DNA from: Chthonomonas calidirosea
GTDB lineage: Bacteria > Armatimonadota > Fimbriimonadia > Fimbriimonadales > Fimbriimonadaceae
DNA: 64,000 bases
Reading direction: 5' to 3'
NCBI GenBank assembly: GCA_945882415.1
Contig: CAMCWC010000004.1
Span: 124,001-188,000 of the forward strand
A program made the translations under genes and the position numbers. Position 1 is the stretch's first letter. Every line of letters begins with the position of its first letter. Of this stretch, positions 1 to 8,019 are shown piece by piece. Under the pieces are notes generated by a model. That model was not told the origin of the DNA and did not search any database. It saw nothing but the letters and a program-made list of their open reading frames with translations.

Positions 1-432
1 CGCTTTAATTCGACCCGCATCCTTGTGCTCGTTCAGCCATTCGACAACTTCGCCCGCCGGAACGGCCTCGTTGTCACGGTGAAGAACATAGAAATCGCTG
101 TAGCTAACGCCCTGTCGCTCCAGGTTGCCGCGAATCTCTTCGTCCATCGCCTCTCGGGTCGTCCGGTTCCAATTCTCTCGGCCGTAGTGGTGGTGGCTGC
201 CTTTATCAAATCGAATCAACGCGTCTTCGCCGCGTGCTTCGTAATAGGCTTTCATCACGACGGAGAATCCTGGGCCGTAGTGGTAGCTGTTGTCGATGAT
301 GTTTCCACCCGCCGCACGGTACGTATCCAAAAGGGCGAACGCCTTTTCGTTGTCGTTCTGCGGAAGAGGGATCACGCCCATGACGAGCCGGGAGATTTGC
401 TTATCGAAGTGAGGAACGGTTCCGTATTTCAT
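1..432 (-). CDS. Aldo/keto reductase, C-terminus cut by the window edge
   Basis: The frame opens at ATG 432 and runs off the left end of the window, giving 144 codons without a stop. The N-terminal half reads as an NADP-dependent aldo/keto reductase. A catalytic Asp/Tyr pair is seen in DNSYHYGPGF, a Lys in IRFDKGSHH, and the substrate-pocket His in DFYVLHRDN. Its ATG overlaps the TGA of the Gfo/Idh/MocA gene (positions 429-432), so the two are translationally coupled and probably act on related sugar or polyol substrates. Substrate unknown. The family assignment rests on these motifs and the length cannot be judged. Confidence 0.85.
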   Translation of the reverse strand, partial: MKYGTVPHFDKQISRLVMGVIPLPQNDNEKAFALLDTYRAAGGNIIDNSYHYGPGFSVVMKAYYEARGEDALIRFDKGSHHHYGRENWNRTTREAMDEEIRGNLERQGVSYSDFYVLHRDNEAVPAGEVVEWLNEHKDAGRIKA

Positions 433-1421
433 GATTTGAGTTCGTTCGCAAAGGTGAAGCCTGCGCTTGCGCGAAGAGCATCAAGGGTTCGCATATTGCC
501 GAGGGTGTCCGCTTTAGTCATGTGCGGGCACTCTTTTTCAGCAAGGAATGCCGCGACAGCGTCGGCTTCGAGCGCGTACAGTTCGTTGTTCGTGAGAACG
601 AATTCTTGCTCGATTGGGTCCTTGCCGTGTCGTTCTAGGCGGAGTTTGCCGCTGCTGCACTTCCAGGGTTCGTCGACGAAGAGCCGTCCAGTTTCTCCGT
701 AGACGCGGGCGTCGTTGCGCAGGCTAACGTGAATTCCGGTGCCAAAGTGCGCCACGGCGCCGCTCGGGAACCCGAGCAGTCCAGCAGAGGATTCGTCGTA
801 GCCTTTGTCGGAAAAGAGACCGGAGAAACTGTGCGTACTTGGCTCTTCACCCACGGCGAGTCGAGAGAAGGAAACGCAATAGGAACCGACGTCCATCAGT
901 CCGCCGCCGCCGAGCGCGCCATCGGCGCGGAAGTTGGTCCAGTCCTTGCCGGCTTGGAAGCCGAATTCAGAATTCACCTGGAGCACCTGGCCAATTTCGC
1001 CATCCCGCAAGATTTTCTTGATTTCTATCGTTTGCGGAGCGCACCGATACATGAATGCTTCCATGAAGAAAACACCCGTTTCGTCAACGACTTTGAGGGC
1101 AGTTTCGGCCTCTAGGGCGTTGAGCGTGAACGGCTTTTCACAAAGGATCGCCTTGCCGGCTCGCGCTGCGTCGATCGTGTTTTGCATGTGAAGGTGATGC
1201 GGGGTCGCAATATAGACCGCATCCACATTTGGATCGCCGAGCAAGTCCTCATATGACCCGTATGGTTTTCCGCCGAACTGGTCGGTGAACTTCTTCGCGC
1301 CCTCATCGGACCGCGAACCGACCGCTACCAACTCTCCCGTTTTGGACTCTTTGAGCCCGTTTGCAAACTGGCGAGCAATTCCGCCGGTTGCCATGATTCC
1401 CCATCGAACGCGTTCAGACAT
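429..1421 (-). CDS. Gfo/Idh/MocA family oxidoreductase (dihydrodiol/xylose dehydrogenase-like)
   Basis: A 330-aa cytoplasmic NAD(P)-dependent dehydrogenase. The Rossmann fold begins at residue 7 (WGIMATGGIARQFANGL), and the family signature CEKPFTLN holds the conserved Lys. The middle part (FMEAFMYRCAP, then GGGGLMDVGSYCVSF) matches the dihydrodiol dehydrogenase/xylose dehydrogenase branch. Length is normal for the family. It is the first gene of a pair with an aldo/keto reductase (ATGA overlap at its stop). A TAATCT hexamer lies 9 nt upstream of the ATG (1431-1436 on the complement), so the transcript may be leaderless. The substrate is unknown and a sugar is likely. Confidence 0.88.
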   Translation of the reverse strand: MSERVRWGIMATGGIARQFANGLKESKTGELVAVGSRSDEGAKKFTDQFGGKPYGSYEDLLGDPNVDAVYIATPHHLHMQNTIDAARAGKAILCEKPFTLNALEAETALKVVDETGVFFMEAFMYRCAPQTIEIKKILRDGEIGQVLQVNSEFGFQAGKDWTNFRADGALGGGGLMDVGSYCVSFSRLAVGEEPSTHSFSGLFSDKGYDESSAGLLGFPSGAVAHFGTGIHVSLRNDARVYGETGRLFVDEPWKCSSGKLRLERHGKDPIEQEFVLTNNELYALEADAVAAFLAEKECPHMTKADTLGNMRTLDALRASAGFTFANELKS

Positions 1422-1445
1422 TTCGGCGGGAGATTACCGCCGGAA

Positions 1446-1451
1446 CATACT
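1446..1451 (+). promoter_or_regulatory. -10-like hexamer next to the csaA start
   Basis: CATACT ends 6 nt before ATG 1458. With no Shine-Dalgarno visible, transcription would start at or beside the start codon. Confidence 0.4.
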
Positions 1452-1457
1452 TTGGTG

Positions 1458-1787
1458 ATGGCTTCGTTCGATGAGTTTTTGGCAATTGAGTTACGGGCGG
1501 GAACAATCGTCGAGGTTGCTCCGTTTCCGGAAGCTCGAAAGCCGGCATACCAATTGACAATCGACTTCGGAGAGTTTGGGATTCGAAAGTCGAGTGCGCA
1601 AATTACAACCCTTTACCGGGCGGAAGAACTTGTTGGGACACAAGTGATGGCGGTCACAAACTTTCCCGCAAAGCGAATCGCCGGATTTGTGTCCGAAGTA
1701 TTGGTGTGCGGCGTAAACGATGCCGATGGCAACGTCGTTCTCGTCCGGCCAGATTTCCCGGTGACCAACGGCTCTCGGCTTTACTAA
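1458..1787 (+). CDS. csaA: CsaA-type tRNA-binding domain protein
   Basis: A 109-aa single-domain OB-fold protein of the CsaA/EMAP-II (tRNA_bind) family. The family pattern runs from DFGEFGIRKSSAQIT through VMAVTNFPAKRIAGFVSEVLV to the C-terminal glycine-rich end. Family members bind tRNA-like RNA and have been described as export-related chaperones. In-frame TTG 1452 and GTG 1455 also exist, but ATG 1458 gives the usual protein length. It converges on sufA-like 1784-2143 with a 4-nt overlap and diverges from the Gfo/Idh/MocA gene. Length and motifs are complete. Confidence 0.88.
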   Translation: MASFDEFLAIELRAGTIVEVAPFPEARKPAYQLTIDFGEFGIRKSSAQITTLYRAEELVGTQVMAVTNFPAKRIAGFVSEVLVCGVNDADGNVVLVRPDFPVTNGSRLY

Positions 1788-2143
1788 GCCTTTTTGGGAG
1801 TGAAGCTTGTTCCGCAACCGCAGCTCTTGGCCACGTTTGGATTTTCGAACTTGAATCCACCGCCGATCAAGTTGCCGGTGTAATCGAACGTGGCTCCCCG
1901 CAAGAAAACGGCTGACTTGGCATCACAAACCACTTTCACACCCTCAAAGGTTTGTTCCAAGTCGATCTGCTTCAATTGCGTGTCGATTCGCGTGACGTAC
2001 TCAAATCCAGAACAACCGCCACCTTTCACTCCGACACGCAAGAATGCTTCCGGCCGGCCGTCTCGCTCCAAAAGTCTCCGCAACTGCGCAATGGCGCGGT
2101 CGGTGATGATGATGGGGAAGGCGAGTTCGGATGGGTTCGACAT
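1784..2143 (-). CDS. sufA: HesB/IscA/SufA-type iron-sulfur carrier protein
   Basis: A 119-aa A-type Fe-S carrier that takes clusters from the SUF scaffold to apoproteins. The three conserved cysteines are present: one in GGGCSGFEY and two in the C-terminal SCGCGTSF. The rest (FLRGATFDYTGNLIGGGFKFENPN) is typical of SufA/ErpA. It is the last gene of the SUF operon; its ATG overlaps the end of the Rrf2 gene around 2143. Whether it is SufA or ErpA cannot be decided from sequence alone, and SufA is preferred from context. Confidence 0.9.
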   Translation of the reverse strand: MSNPSELAFPIIITDRAIAQLRRLLERDGRPEAFLRVGVKGGGCSGFEYVTRIDTQLKQIDLEQTFEGVKVVCDAKSAVFLRGATFDYTGNLIGGGFKFENPNVAKSCGCGTSFTPKKA

Positions 2144-2619
2144 TATCGGATAGGCACCGTAGGGCGGGCAGGAGCCGCGAAGAAGGAAACGTTCGGTCCG
2201 GGTTGTGACTCGGCGATCAAATCGGCGAGAGAAATGCTCCCAACGACATCATCGACTGCAACCTGGATTACTTGCCATAGGCTTTTGAGTCCGCAATCGA
2301 CGGAGTGTTTGCAAACGTCAAGCTGGCCCGTGTGGCGCTCGCAGAATTCGGCGTCGTAAAGTCTTCCGCCAAGGGCTTCAAGAACTTCTTTGACGGAGAC
2401 TTCGGACGGCTTGCGAGCAATCGAGTAGCCGCCGCTTTGGCCGCGCGTGCTCGTGATAATTCCATCCTTTCGGAGGATCATGAGCAGTTTGGCCACATGC
2501 GTTTGACTGAGGCCTTCGATGCGGCTGATCTCAGGAATCGTGAGGCTGCCTTCCGTTCCTAATCGTGCGATTTGGAGCAGACAACGGAGTCCGTATTCTT
2601 CCTGCGACGAGAATTTCAT
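2143..2619 (-). CDS. Rrf2-family Fe-S-sensing transcriptional regulator
   Basis: A 158-aa Rrf2 winged-helix repressor. Residues 1-60 carry the HTH (MKFSSQEEYGLRCLLQIA, then LSQTHVAKLLMILRKDG and the wing TRGQSGGYSIAR). Three cysteines in the cluster-binding segment (EFCERH, DVCKHSVDC) match the IscR/SufR-type [Fe-S] ligand region. Lying between the DUF59 gene and sufA, it most likely controls the operon according to Fe-S status. The palindrome at 7492-7507, upstream of sufC, is a candidate operator. The last 25 or so residues look disordered. Confidence 0.9.
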   Translation of the reverse strand: MKFSSQEEYGLRCLLQIARLGTEGSLTIPEISRIEGLSQTHVAKLLMILRKDGIITSTRGQSGGYSIARKPSEVSVKEVLEALGGRLYDAEFCERHTGQLDVCKHSVDCGLKSLWQVIQVAVDDVVGSISLADLIAESQPGPNVSFFAAPARPTVPIR

Positions 2620-2646
2620 TATCTGTACTTTTCCGTCAAGATTAGT

Positions 2647-3009
2647 TTACATGAGTCCGAGCATGAGCCGGACTTCCTCACTCATCGAGTCGATGGTGAA
2701 CGGTGGATCCCAGGTCAGTTCGAGGGTCACGGTGCCGATTCCAGGGGTTTGCCGGGCGGCCATTTGAACCTCGCCAGGCAAGGTGCCTGCTACAGGGCAC
2801 GCCGGGCTCGTGAGGGTCATCATGATATGCACGTCACGGTTGTCGGCCACCTGTATATCGTAAATCAGCCCAAGGTCATAGACGTTGACCGGAAGTTCTG
2901 GGTCGTAAACCGTTCGGATTTGCTCCGCAACTTCGTTGGCGAACAAAGAACGTGCAATCGGGGAAAGACCCGGCTGCTCGGGTCGATCTACGGCGATACG
3001 CTCAGGCAA
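2647..3009 (-). CDS. sufT: MIP18/DUF59-family Fe-S assembly protein (SufT-like)
   Basis: A 120-aa protein with the DUF59 core: the YDPELPVNVYDLGLIYDI motif followed by TLTSPACPVAGTLPGEV, which carries the single conserved Cys. The C-terminal LTWDPPFTIDSMSEE is also typical. SufT/YitW proteins help mature Fe-S proteins and usually sit inside suf operons, as here (between a small membrane protein gene and rrf2). No catalytic activity is expected. The symbol is assigned from family and context. Confidence 0.88.
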   Translation of the reverse strand: MPERIAVDRPEQPGLSPIARSLFANEVAEQIRTVYDPELPVNVYDLGLIYDIQVADNRDVHIMMTLTSPACPVAGTLPGEVQMAARQTPGIGTVTLELTWDPPFTIDSMSEEVRLMLGLM

Positions 3010-3024
3010 CTTGGCCTCCTAAGC

Positions 3025-3258
3025 TCAGGGCTTCCGGTAGATAAACAGACTGATTACCCCCCACCCTACGAGCGCCAACGCACAAATAAGGGTCGGGAAG
3101 GCATCGAGGTGCGCGTTTTGCCGAGCGTAAATCAGGGTGAGAATTCCCATCACCGTGAGGGCCGAAAGTAAGACGCGATCGACGTTGCGGAGCACCGCTC
3201 GCCTTCTGGCCAACTCTCCTGGCCCCTTGCGTTTCGACTGGAATGGATTTCGTACCAC
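3025..3258 (-). CDS. Small two-TM membrane protein in the SUF operon
   Basis: 77 aa with a basic N-terminus (residues 1-27) and two hydrophobic segments, about residues 29-45 (LLSALTVMGILTLIYA) and 53-74 (FPTLICALALVGWGVISLFIY). The start is GTG 3258. A possible promoter (TTGCAA, 18 nt, TATTTT) lies in the 68-nt gap after sufU on this strand, so this gene and sufT-rrf2-sufA may have an extra promoter. I do not recognise a family. No known SUF component looks like this. Confidence 0.65.
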   Translation of the reverse strand: MVRNPFQSKRKGPGELARRRAVLRNVDRVLLSALTVMGILTLIYARQNAHLDAFPTLICALALVGWGVISLFIYRKP

Positions 3259-3326
3259 GACTAATCACTAAAATACTCCAAAAATCGCAATTTTTGCAAA
3301 CATTGTTTAAATCGTCGTCAAAGGGC

Positions 3327-3785
3327 CTATTCGGTCTTTGCACTTTGCTCTCCTTGAATCGCGGACTTGAAGGTGTGCCACGGCAAATTCGCGCACTTGA
3401 TTCGCACGGGCAAGCGGCGGACGCCGCCGAGAGCGGCAAGGTCTCCGAGAGTGTCGATATCTTCCATCGCGGCCGACTCGTCGTTGGCGGTCAAGAATTT
3501 CTGGATGCGCTGAAAAAGTTCTTCCGCGTCTGAGACCGGCTGGCCCTGGAGGCTTACGGTCATCATGCTTGCGCTACTCATACAGATCGCGCAGCCTTCG
3601 CCATCAAAACGGATCTCGTCAATCTTGCCGTCGTTAACCGCCAGTTGTATCGTGACTTTGTCGCCACACAGCGGGTTGTAACCGGTGGCGGTGTGAGTCG
3701 CATTTTCCAATGCGCCCTTGCCACGAGGGTGTTTCTGGTGATCCAAGATCGTTTCTTGGTAAAGGTCGCGTAGGTCCCAACTCAT
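3327..3785 (-). CDS. sufU: SufU zinc-dependent sulfurtransferase / scaffold
   Basis: A 152-aa IscU/NifU_N-fold protein of the SufU type. Conserved ligands are Cys40 and Asp42 (NPLCGD), Cys65 (DGEGCAIC) and a later Cys in RIKCANLPW. It carries the SufU-specific insertion between the second and third Cys. SufU accepts persulfide from SufS and passes sulfur to the SufBCD complex. Its ATG overlaps the stop of sufS by 4 nt, the usual sufS-sufU coupling. Confidence 0.93.
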   Translation of the reverse strand: MSWDLRDLYQETILDHQKHPRGKGALENATHTATGYNPLCGDKVTIQLAVNDGKIDEIRFDGEGCAICMSSASMMTVSLQGQPVSDAEELFQRIQKFLTANDESAAMEDIDTLGDLAALGGVRRLPVRIKCANLPWHTFKSAIQGEQSAKTE

Positions 3786-5047
3786 GCAAAAATTTCCTTC
3801 GCGGCAATAACCGCTGACGCTAGCCGATCCATGTCTTCGAGGTCGTTATAGGCGGCGATGCTGGCCCGTGCGGTGGCAGGAACCCCAAGCCGCTTCATCA
3901 GGGGCTGGCAGCAGTGGTGTCCGGCGCGCACCGCAACGCCGTGCTGATCCAAGATCGTGCCAAGGTCGTGCGGGTGAACAGTCTTCAGGGTGAACGAAAT
4001 GATTCCGGCCATTTCTTCCGCATCGCCGTACACGCTCAATCCTTCGATTTCCGCTAACTGGCTCACGCCGTACTCTCTGACTACCGCCTCATAGTTTCCG
4101 ATCTCCGTAACGCGACGGACCCAGCTGTCGCGATTCCAGTTCGGCCCAGCAATATAGTCGAGGGTGGCACCGAGGCCCACGACGCCGGCAATGTTCGGCG
4201 TACCCGCTTCGAATTTTGCAGGCAGCTCGGCGAACGTCGTTTCCTCGAAACTGACCGATCGGATCATGCTGCCTCCGCCTTGGTATGGCGGCATCGCCTC
4301 GAGAAGATTCAGCTTTCCGTAAAGCACCCCAACCCCGGTTGGACCGTACATTTTGTGGATGCTGAGAACGTAGAAGTCCGCTCCGATCTCCTGAACATCG
4401 ATGGCGGCATGCGGTCCAGATTGAGCGCCATCGATGAGCACGGTTGCACCGAAGGCATGGGCCATCTCGGTCATTTCTTTTGCGGGCAAGATTGTCCCGA
4501 GTGCATTGCTGATATGAGTGAAGGCGACAATCTTGGTGCGTGAGTTCAGCTTGGCTTTGAAATCTTCGAGGTCAAGTTCACCGTTGTCGTGGATTCTCGC
4601 CGCGATGACTTTCGCCCCGGACGCCTCAGCGGCCAATTGCCAGGGCACGATGTTGGAGTGATGCTCAAGCTCGGTAAGGAGAATCTCATCTCCAGGCTGA
4701 AGGAGCGGACGAGCAAAGCTCTGGGCGACGAGGTTGATCGACTCGGTGCAACCCTTCGTGAAGATGATCTCGTTTCGGTCGGCAGCGTTTAGGACAACTT
4801 TCACCTGGTCCCGGACGAGTTCATACGCGTCGGTCGCTAGTTGGCTGAGCGTGTGCACGCCGCGATGAACGTTTGCGTACTGGTGCTCGACGAACGCGGT
4901 GGTGGCTTCGGTTGCGGCGTGGGGTTTTTGTGCGCTTGCCGCGCTATCTAAGTAGGCAAGTGCCTGTCCGTTCACCGCGGTCAGCAGGTTTGGAAAGTCT
5001 GACTTCGGGAACAGTGATGTAGAAATCTTGGGGAGTTCTTGAATCAT
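3782..5047 (-). CDS. sufS: Cysteine desulfurase SufS
   Basis: A 421-aa PLP-dependent class II cysteine desulfurase (group II). The PLP Lys is in SIHKMYGPTGVG, the cofactor-binding His in ELEHHSNIVPW, and the catalytic Cys in RAGHHCCQPLM. The open frame extends to 5080, but ATG 5047 is chosen: it lies 1-2 nt past the preceding gene's stop (5049) and gives the standard N-terminus MIQELPKIS. It supplies sulfur to SufU for cluster assembly. Confidence 0.94.
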   Translation of the reverse strand: MIQELPKISTSLFPKSDFPNLLTAVNGQALAYLDSAASAQKPHAATEATTAFVEHQYANVHRGVHTLSQLATDAYELVRDQVKVVLNAADRNEIIFTKGCTESINLVAQSFARPLLQPGDEILLTELEHHSNIVPWQLAAEASGAKVIAARIHDNGELDLEDFKAKLNSRTKIVAFTHISNALGTILPAKEMTEMAHAFGATVLIDGAQSGPHAAIDVQEIGADFYVLSIHKMYGPTGVGVLYGKLNLLEAMPPYQGGGSMIRSVSFEETTFAELPAKFEAGTPNIAGVVGLGATLDYIAGPNWNRDSWVRRVTEIGNYEAVVREYGVSQLAEIEGLSVYGDAEEMAGIISFTLKTVHPHDLGTILDQHGVAVRAGHHCCQPLMKRLGVPATARASIAAYNDLEDMDRLASAVIAAKEIFA

Positions 5048-5048
5048 T

Positions 5049-5366
5049 TCAAACTTCTTGGCTGAAGCGCAGAACGGCATCTAGCTCTTCGTTGAGCCGG
5101 TTCTGCAACTCCGGCGTCGGGGTTCCTGCTTGGGACTGAAGCTCGCGGGTGAGCGCATCAGCATCTATGCCGAGTTGCTTCGGTAATCCATTACTACGAA
5201 TGAACCAATACCGCGCGTTTGAGTAATCACCTTCTGCCCGGTGCAAGATTCCGTGGAGGTACGACCCGACCGGCGAGTCGATGGCCTGAACGATCTCGTG
5301 AGCCGCATCGTCTTCGCCAGCTTTGTAGAGCCGGACTGCCTCTGCGAGCGCGGTGCGATGATCCAT
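5049..5366 (-). CDS. Small conserved-looking hypothetical protein between sufD and sufS
   Basis: 105 aa, acidic and helical, with no signal peptide. The central stretch (YLHGILHRAEGD then NARYWF) looks like a degenerate helical-repeat hairpin, where a His-rich turn is followed by Asn-Ala-Arg-Tyr-Trp. It starts 2 nt after sufD ends and stops 1 nt before sufS starts, so it is clearly co-translated with the SUF genes. I do not recognise it as a known SUF component. An accessory role in cluster assembly is inference from position only. Confidence 0.75.
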   Translation of the reverse strand: MDHRTALAEAVRLYKAGEDDAAHEIVQAIDSPVGSYLHGILHRAEGDYSNARYWFIRSNGLPKQLGIDADALTRELQSQAGTPTPELQNRLNEELDAVLRFSQEV

Positions 5367-5368
5367 GG

Positions 5369-6703
5369 TTACGCGACTTCTAGCTTGTCGAACAGTCGGT
5401 TCTCAAGTGCTTGCCGAACGGCTTCACTCGATATGCGAGAAAGCACGTCATTAGCGAAGGCATACACGAGCAAAGATTCGGCTTGGGCTTTGGGAATGCC
5501 TCGGGCTTGGAGATAGAACAGGGCGTCCTTCTGAAGCTGGCCGATGGTGGCGCCGTGGGTGCATTTGACGTCGTCCGCGAAGATCTCCAACTGTGGTTTG
5601 GAGTTCATCTGCGCGGTCGCCGAGAGGAGCAGTGCTTGGTTGGTCTGCTTCGCATCGGTCTTTTGCGCGTCTTCGTAAACGAAAATTTTGCCGTTGAAGA
5701 TTCCCTGCGCATTGTCGCGAAGGACCGACTTGTAGACCTCAAAGCTGTTGCAATGAGGGAACGCGTGGTCGATTCGAGTGTGATTGTCCATCACCTGGTT
5801 GTCTGTGCCAACGTTCACGCCGTCCAAGCGAGTTTCGGTTCCGGAACCATTTAGCCAAACGTTCAGATCGTTTCGGTAGATTTGCCCGCCGAAGTTCACG
5901 TTAAACGCGGTGTAATTCGAGGAAGCATCCTGGTGGACGGCGTGGGTGCCGATGTGAGTCGCCGCAAGTGTTTCGTCTTGAACCCGAACGTGCTCAACGA
6001 TTGCGCCGGATTCCAGCACGACCTCGGTGACGGGAACGTTTAGGTAATTCCCTTCCAAACCGATGAACGACTCTATCAGCTTGGCCTGAGAATTGGTGCT
6101 GAAGTAAGCGTAAGCGCGGGGTGCGGAAATGAGCGGACCGCGATTTGCGGTGCTCAAGTTCAAAATGTGGATCGGCCTCTCGACGACGACGTTTTCCGGA
6201 ACATAGATCACGGCGATGTCGGCGAAGAAGGCTTGGTTGAGGTAGGTGAAACGCTCGTCGTTCGTGGTGCCGAGTTTCCCGACAAGGTTTGCCACGCGAC
6301 CAAATTGCTTTTCGAACGCTTGGTCGACTTCGAAAGGCAGTTCCTCAAAAGGACCGACGTACACGCCATCAGGAAGCGTGTCGGCCGTGCTTAGTTCTGG
6401 CGCGTACTGCCCATTCACAAACGCCAGGGTGATGGCATCGATCGCCACGATCGGGTGCGTCAGGTCTCCCCGCGACACGGTCGCGCCATAAGCGATTTGG
6501 AAGGCGGTCTCGTTCAGGTTCCGGAGACTGAGATACTTGAACTCCTCGTCTCGATGAGTCGGGACGCCGTACTCTCGGAACTTGTGAATCCCTCGCTCTC
6601 GAACGTCAGCAAAGCGACCGTCGGCTAAGGTGTTCAGGACCGCATGAGCGGCATTGAAGATTTCCGTGAACGTATCCTCTTTCGCGCGTAAGTCGGTGGT
6701 CAT
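5369..6703 (-). CDS. sufD: SufD-type FeS assembly protein
   Basis: A 444-aa SufB/SufD-family protein. The N-terminal helical domain has the GVPTHRDEEFKYLSLRNL signature. The beta-helix core ends with the conserved block FADDVKCTHGATIGQL and the C-terminal helix QARGIPKAQAESLLVYAFA, all typical of SufD rather than SufB. Its ATG overlaps the sufC stop (6700-6703). SufB, the partner carrying the scaffold Cys, is not encoded in this window, so either it lies elsewhere or this protein forms homodimers with SufC. Confidence 0.9.
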   Translation of the reverse strand: MTTDLRAKEDTFTEIFNAAHAVLNTLADGRFADVRERGIHKFREYGVPTHRDEEFKYLSLRNLNETAFQIAYGATVSRGDLTHPIVAIDAITLAFVNGQYAPELSTADTLPDGVYVGPFEELPFEVDQAFEKQFGRVANLVGKLGTTNDERFTYLNQAFFADIAVIYVPENVVVERPIHILNLSTANRGPLISAPRAYAYFSTNSQAKLIESFIGLEGNYLNVPVTEVVLESGAIVEHVRVQDETLAATHIGTHAVHQDASSNYTAFNVNFGGQIYRNDLNVWLNGSGTETRLDGVNVGTDNQVMDNHTRIDHAFPHCNSFEVYKSVLRDNAQGIFNGKIFVYEDAQKTDAKQTNQALLLSATAQMNSKPQLEIFADDVKCTHGATIGQLQKDALFYLQARGIPKAQAESLLVYAFANDVLSRISSEAVRQALENRLFDKLEVA

Positions 6704-7467
6704 CGGGCGGCCGCCAGCTCCTCTTCGATGAAGCTATAACCTTTGGCTTCAAGCTCGTGAGCAAGTTCTTTGCCGCCGCTTTTCACGATGCGACCTTCCA
6801 TGAGAACATGCACGAAGTCGGGAACGATGTAGTCCAGCAAGCGCTGGTAGTGGGTGACGACGATGATTCCGCGGCCCTCGCCCCGAAGGTGGTTCACACC
6901 GTTGGCAACGATCTTGAGCGCATCAATATCGAGGCCGGAGTCGGTCTCGTCGAGCACACAAAGCTTTGGTTCTAGAACGGCCATCTGGAAGATTTCGTTC
7001 CGCTTCTTTTCTCCACCGGAGAAGCCTTCGTTGACAGATCGGCTGAGGAGGGATGGATCCAACTCCATCATTTCGACCTTGCTGCGAATGTGCTTCATGA
7101 ACTCCGTCATAGTGAGCTCGGCTTCGCCGCGAGCTTTGCGAACGTTGTTCAAGGCAGCGCGGAGGAAGTAGGTGTTCGTGACACCTGGGATCTCGATCGG
7201 ATATTGGAATGCGAGGAAGAGCCCTGCGGCCGCCCGCTCTTCGGGATCAAGTTCAAGAAGGTCCGTTCCATCAAAATCCACCGATCCGCCGGTCACTTCG
7301 TAGTCCTGCTTGCCTGCCAAGATTGAGGCGAGGGTGGACTTGCCCGATCCGTTCGGGCCCATGATGGCGTGGACTTCGCCAGCGTTGACGGTGAGGCTGA
7401 TACCGCGGAGAATTTCTTTCTCTTCAACGCGGGCTTGGAGGTTCTGAATAACTAACATGGACGGCAT
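6700..7467 (-). CDS. sufC: SufC ATPase of the SUF complex
   Basis: A 255-aa ABC-type ATPase. Walker A is GPNGSGKST, the signature is SGGEKKRNEI, Walker B is LCVLDETDSGLD, and the switch His is in VVTHYQRLLDYI. SufC energises SufB/SufD conformational change. An alternative start is ATG 7458; neither has a clear Shine-Dalgarno. It is the first gene of the operon, and the upstream 7468-7634 region holds the candidate Rrf2 operator. Confidence 0.94.
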   Translation of the reverse strand: MPSMLVIQNLQARVEEKEILRGISLTVNAGEVHAIMGPNGSGKSTLASILAGKQDYEVTGGSVDFDGTDLLELDPEERAAAGLFLAFQYPIEIPGVTNTYFLRAALNNVRKARGEAELTMTEFMKHIRSKVEMMELDPSLLSRSVNEGFSGGEKKRNEIFQMAVLEPKLCVLDETDSGLDIDALKIVANGVNHLRGEGRGIIVVTHYQRLLDYIVPDFVHVLMEGRIVKSGGKELAHELEAKGYSFIEEELAAAR

Positions 7468-7491
7468 TGCGATCTACGGAAATTGTGACAT

Positions 7492-7507
7492 GAAAGTTGA
7501 CACTTTC
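7492..7507. promoter_or_regulatory. Inverted repeat upstream of sufC, candidate Rrf2 operator
   Basis: Perfect 6-bp arms GAAAGT and ACTTTC are separated by TGAC, 25-40 nt before the first sufC start codon. It is the only clear dyad in the 7468-7634 intergenic region. Because an Fe-S-type Rrf2 regulator is encoded in the operon, autoregulation here is a reasonable inference. Binding is untested. Confidence 0.4.
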
Positions 7508-7634
7508 GTACAGTTTCCGGTCCGCATCCGCTGGTCACGTTGTTCCAGGCTCGCATCGCTGATATCGATAATCTTTCAAGCAATCATGCAATGCAGGTTT
7601 TTTTCGCGCGCTTGACCCGTAGATAAAGTTACTG

Positions 7635-7988
7635 ATGGACCGCTTTTTCAACGTTCCGATAGATATTGAGCACGCGCTCACCGTTGTCGGTCGAGTCCAG
7701 TACATTTTATTGCAAGGGGTGGTTGGTGATTCCGCGCCGCACCTCAGCCTTGCGCGACTCGGACGGCTCGAAGAAATCTTGCAAGGTCCCGGGACAGAAG
7801 AGGAAATTTGCCTTTCCGCAAGTGCCGAAGCAAGGCTATTGGTTGCCGATATTCAGCTGGAAGGGGTGAAATCAGATCGGATCGGTCAGCGAATGCGGAA
7901 CTTGTTCGAGTTGCTAGGGCTTGGGAAAGAAGGAGCGCGGATCGGACTGCTTTGTGGCGAAGATCCGAATTCGCTTCAGCGACCGTAG
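7635..7988 (+). CDS. Hypothetical protein, 117 aa
   Basis: An open frame from ATG 7635 encoding an acidic, probably helical cytoplasmic protein (MDRFFNVPIDIEHALTVVGR at the start). It has no signal peptide, cysteine motif or recognised domain. It lies between the suf promoter region and msrB, in the same direction as msrB and 31 nt upstream of it. No Shine-Dalgarno is visible. The composition looks coding, but this is the least certain gene in the 7-10 kb stretch. Confidence 0.5.
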   Translation: MDRFFNVPIDIEHALTVVGRVQYILLQGVVGDSAPHLSLARLGRLEEILQGPGTEEEICLSASAEARLLVADIQLEGVKSDRIGQRMRNLFELLGLGKEGARIGLLCGEDPNSLQRP

Positions 7989-8019
7989 GCCCAGAAATTG
8001 TGGTCTTGGGAGCAAAAAG

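Noticed and set aside
25-702. A plus-strand frame opposite the first two genes
   Set aside because: The minus strand here encodes the aldo/keto reductase and Gfo/Idh/MocA proteins with clear motifs.
5369-6703. Reading this gene as sufB instead of sufD
   Set aside because: The C-terminal block and the overall length fit SufD; the SufB-type N-terminal half is absent.
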